6,366 bases of DNA from an uncultured Clostridia bacterium (GTDB lineage: Bacteria > Bacillota > Clostridia > Christensenellales > Borkfalkiaceae): contig CANRIY010000094.1 of assembly GCA_947630775.1 (NCBI GenBank), positions 1-6,366 on the forward strand, given 5' to 3'. The notes under the pieces were generated by a model. It was not told the DNA's origin and did not search any database. It saw only the letters and a program-made list of their open reading frames with translations. Positions 4,417-6,366 of the stretch are shown piece by piece. Within the stretch, counting starts at the first letter, position 1; each line of letters opens with the position of its first letter. The position numbers and the translations under genes are program-made.

Positions 4417-5922
4417 GTGAAGAAGGAAAGCAAAAAGGAATGGTTTTTCGACCGTTTCTGCGGAACGCAGATGGTCGTATATACGGAGGACGGGAAGATC
4501 GTCGAGGTCGGCGTCGGGAGCGACAAGGGCGGGGATCTTCTCGGCAATATCTATAAGGGAAAGGTCGCAAACGTCGTGCAGGGCATGCAGGCGGCGTTCG
4601 TCAGCTGCGGTATGGAGCGGAATTGCTATCTTCCGCTCGACGAAGGCCCCGCGCGGCTGAGCTCTTACGACGGCTCGGCGGGCGTTAAGGAGCGCAGGAC
4701 GCTCAAAGAGGGGGACGAAGTGCTCGTGCAGGTCGTCAAGCTCCCCCGCGGAAATAAGGGGGCGAAGGTCACCTGCGACCTCTCTTTTGTCGGGAAGACG
4801 CTCATCTACCTTCCCAATACCGACTTTTTGGGCATCTCGCGCAAGATCACGGACACGGAAGTCCGCGAGAACCTTCTCAAGGAGGCGGACAAGCTCCGCG
4901 AAGCGGGGGAGGGATTCATCGTGCGGACGGCGGCGGAGACGGTCACGCGGCGGCACCTCAAGACGGAATCCGAATATCTCAAACGGATGTACCGTTCCGT
5001 GCTCGCGGCGGCAAAGACGGCCCCCGTCGGGAGCGCCGTCTACCGCGAATGGGACCTTCCCGTCAAGGTCATGCGCGACTCGCTCGGCGGCGTTTCGGGC
5101 ATCTATGTCGGGGATAAGGAGCTCTACGAGCGCGTCCTCTACTTTGCGAGAATGCGCCCCGACGTAGACGAGAAAAAGGTGATCTTGTACACGGGCGAGC
5201 GTACCATGTTCGCAAACTATGGGCTTTCCGAACAGATCTATGCGCTGTCTGATACGCATGTCGCCCTCGAAAACGGCGGCTCGCTCGTCATCGACGCGAC
5301 CGAGGCAATGACGGTCATCGACGTCAATACGGGCAGATACATCGGGGACGTCGATCTCGAGAGCACGGTCTTCGAGACCAACCTCATCGCGGCGCGGGAG
5401 ATCGCGCGGCAGGTGCGCCTCAGAAATATCGGCGGGATCGTCGCCGTGGACTTCATCGATATGGCGGACGAAGGGCACCGCCTCGCCGTCGACAGGGAGC
5501 TCGCAGACGCCCTCGCGGGGGACAAGGCCAAGTGCAGGTCTCTCCCCATGACCGAGATGTGCGTCACGCTGTTCACGCGGCAGAGGACGAACAACGAATT
5601 GCAGTCCTTCCTGCTCAAACCCTGCCCCCATTGCACGCGGCAGGGGTATGTGCTCTCCGACGTCTACATGGCGATGATCATCCGCAGCGAGATCGTCGAT
5701 TGCTTCGCGCAGGGGTACGGGTCCGTCATCATCGAGCTCAACCGCAGCCTCATGGAGAAGATCCTCTCCGAAGGGTATTTCCGCAAGGACGCCGAGGGGG
5801 CATGGCGGGGGAAGCGGGTGTATATGATCGGGCACCGCACCTACCACGAGGAGCAGTTTTCCGTCCGCGGGGACAATTCCCGCGTGCTCACCCTTCCCGA
5901 CAACGCGCAGATCTTGTATTGA
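4417..5922 (+). CDS. rng: Ribonuclease E/G family endoribonuclease
   Basis: Mg-dependent single-strand endonuclease for rRNA and tRNA maturation and mRNA turnover. The 501-aa product is close to the RNase G length (489 aa in E. coli) and lacks the long scaffold tail of proteobacterial RNase E. An S1-like RNA-binding region covers about 40-125 (L-L-G-N-I-Y-K-G-K-V, then G-M-Q-A-A-F-V). The 5'-sensor/RNase H-like region follows (I-V-R-T-A-A-E at 168-174). The DNase I-like catalytic core has metal-binding D302 (V-I-D-V-N-T-G) and D345 (V-D-F-I-D-M), and the zinc-link is C403-P-H-C406. These correspond to E. coli D303, D346, C404 and C407. The GTG start is set by the ribosome binding site; longer starts fall in the promoter. 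Position after the spoIVF pair is the usual clostridial order. The long open minus-strand frame opposite is a GC-rich shadow. Confidence 0.95.
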   Translation: MKKESKKEWFFDRFCGTQMVVYTEDGKIVEVGVGSDKGGDLLGNIYKGKVANVVQGMQAAFVSCGMERNCYLPLDEGPARLSSYDGSAGVKERRTLKEGDEVLVQVVKLPRGNKGAKVTCDLSFVGKTLIYLPNTDFLGISRKITDTEVRENLLKEADKLREAGEGFIVRTAAETVTRRHLKTESEYLKRMYRSVLAAAKTAPVGSAVYREWDLPVKVMRDSLGGVSGIYVGDKELYERVLYFARMRPDVDEKKVILYTGERTMFANYGLSEQIYALSDTHVALENGGSLVIDATEAMTVIDVNTGRYIGDVDLESTVFETNLIAAREIARQVRLRNIGGIVAVDFIDMADEGHRLAVDRELADALAGDKAKCRSLPMTEMCVTLFTRQRTNNELQSFLLKPCPHCTRQGYVLSDVYMAMIIRSEIVDCFAQGYGSVIIELNRSLMEKILSEGYFRKDAEGAWRGKRVYMIGHRTYHEEQFSVRGDNSRVLTLPDNAQILY

Positions 5923-5942
5923 CGGTAAAAATCGCATAAAAC

Positions 5943-5974
5943 GATCGGCAACCTTCACGGGTTGCCGATCTTTA
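5943..5974 (+). terminator. Rho-independent terminator after RNase E/G
   Basis: A perfect 11-bp stem, GATCGGCAACC (5943-5953) with GGTTGCCGATC (5960-5970), has a six-base loop and is followed by TTTATATA, a short T tract. An A-rich stretch precedes it. It closes the rng transcript 20 bases after the stop codon. Confidence 0.82.
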
Positions 5975-5976
5975 TA

Positions 5977-5991
5977 TAGACAATCTGTCTA
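5977..5991. promoter_or_regulatory. Dyad operator candidate for the XRE regulator
   Basis: A perfect inverted repeat, TAGACA-ATC-TGTCTA, has six-base arms and a three-base spacer. It covers the proposed -35 box and lies just upstream of the gene for a small HTH protein, the usual arrangement for autorepression by an XRE dimer. Binding is inferred. Confidence 0.6.
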
Positions 5992-6006
5992 CTTTTAAGA
6001 TAAAAT
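5977..6006 (+). promoter_or_regulatory. Promoter of the XRE regulator gene
   Basis: TAGACA (5977-5982, five of six matches to TTGACA), an 18-base spacer and TAAAAT (6001-6006, five of six matches to TATAAT). The expected start of transcription is near 6012-6014, leaving a leader of about 20 bases before ATG 6033. Confidence 0.6.
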
Positions 6007-6032
6007 GTGTAGTTTTGCGTAAAATTTTTTGT

Positions 6033-6236
6033 ATGGATGAAAAATTTTGCCTGAACCTGAAATCGATCCGCCGAAGCTGCGGGCTCACCCAAAAACAGGT
6101 GGCGGAAGCGTTGGGCGTTGTGGAAAGCTGTTATGCGAACTGGGAGCAGGGACGCACGGAGCCGAACGTCGAGATGTTGCGGAAGCTGGGGGAGATCTTT
6201 CAGGTCGGCCTCGACGAGCTCATCAACGGGGATTGA
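6033..6236 (+). CDS. Small XRE/Cro-C1 family HTH transcriptional regulator
   Basis: A 67-aa protein consisting of a single HTH_3 (Cro/C1) domain. The motif is clear: S-I-R-R at 11-14, G17-L-T-Q-K-Q-V-A-E-A-L-G forming helices 2 and 3, then Y34-A-N-W-E-Q-G-R-T-E-P, and a hydrophobic C-terminal helix (L-R-K-L-G-E-I-F, D-E-L-I). It has no extra ligand or protease domain, so it probably binds DNA as a dimer and nothing more. The start is uncertain: ATG 6033 fits the family, while TTG 6015 would add six residues, and neither has a recognisable ribosome binding site. A dyad over its promoter suggests autorepression. No toxin, phage or other partner is visible to its right before the repeat and the window end, so its wider target is unknown. 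Confidence 0.88.
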   Translation: MDEKFCLNLKSIRRSCGLTQKQVAEALGVVESCYANWEQGRTEPNVEMLRKLGEIFQVGLDELINGD

Positions 6237-6253
6237 CCGCCCTCTTTTGTTGT

Positions 6254-6366
6254 CCCACCACCGCCTGCGGCGGAACGCGGCCCCTCATTCCGAGCCCCGT
6301 AAGGGGCGAGTGGATCCCCTCGTAAGTACGGACGCCCGTGGGTCTATGAGATCCGCTCGGCTTCGC
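6254..6366. repeat. Palindromic intergenic repeat, cut by window end
   Basis: After the XRE stop codon come short palindromes: CCGCC-TGC-GGCGG (6261-6273), GCCCC-GTAA-GGGGC (6294-6307), and GGATC (6312-6316) complementary to GATCC (6350-6354). Bases 6254-6274 are the exact reverse complement of 1396-1416. No open frame here looks like a gene; the frame that is open across it is an out-of-frame extension from the XRE gene region. The element continues past the window edge. Confidence 0.55.

Noticed and set aside
4381..5958. Long minus-strand open frame opposite RNase E/G
   Set aside because: It mirrors a clear, fully motif-bearing gene in GC-rich DNA and contains no recognisable domain.

Overview
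The window (about 6.4 kb, GC-rich) looks like a chromosomal segment of a Clostridia-type Bacillota, possibly a gut lineage; no taxonomic search was possible. The main pointer is the order SpoIVFA-like membrane protein, SpoIVFB-like M50 intramembrane protease, RNase E/G, which is typical of endospore-forming Bacillota. Consensus sigma-A promoters, purine-rich ribosome binding sites and family I pyrophosphatase sequence style agree with this. All confident genes are on the + strand.

Layout. (1) 1-1143: inorganic pyrophosphatase, missing only the first base of its start codon, and a cytoplasmic SGNH/GDSL hydrolase 10 bases downstream, probably one operon. (2) 1144-1519: about 375 bases without a convincing gene, almost entirely repetitive or foldable sequence. 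It holds a tandem 17-base repeat leading into a perfect 28-bp hairpin, a multibranched fold, and a long imperfect palindrome around a G7/C7 pair. (3) 1520-2712: a stand-alone cysteine desulfurase with its own sigma-A promoter, placed so that the mRNA should be leaderless or nearly so, and its own terminator. (4) 2735-4350: the SpoIVFA-like and SpoIVFB-like pair, overlapping by 29 bases if the TTG start is right. (5) 4366-5974: RNase E/G with a near-consensus promoter, a GTG start and a terminator. (6) 5977-6236: a small XRE-type repressor-like protein with a perfect dyad over its -35 box. (7) 6254-6366: another repetitive stretch, cut by the window end, sharing an exact 21-base inverted match with the repeat at 1396-1416.

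How the genes fit together. Pyrophosphatase drives biosynthesis by removing PPi. The cysteine desulfurase supplies sulfur for Fe-S clusters or tRNA thiolation. The SpoIVFA/FB pair would form the membrane protease complex that processes pro-sigma-K during sporulation. RNase E/G acts in rRNA maturation and mRNA decay. The XRE protein probably represses itself. The ribosomal protein genes that often follow this spoIVF-rng block are not here. The least explained material is the repeat-rich DNA at 1144-1500 and at the right edge, which looks like a dispersed, structured, non-coding repeat family.
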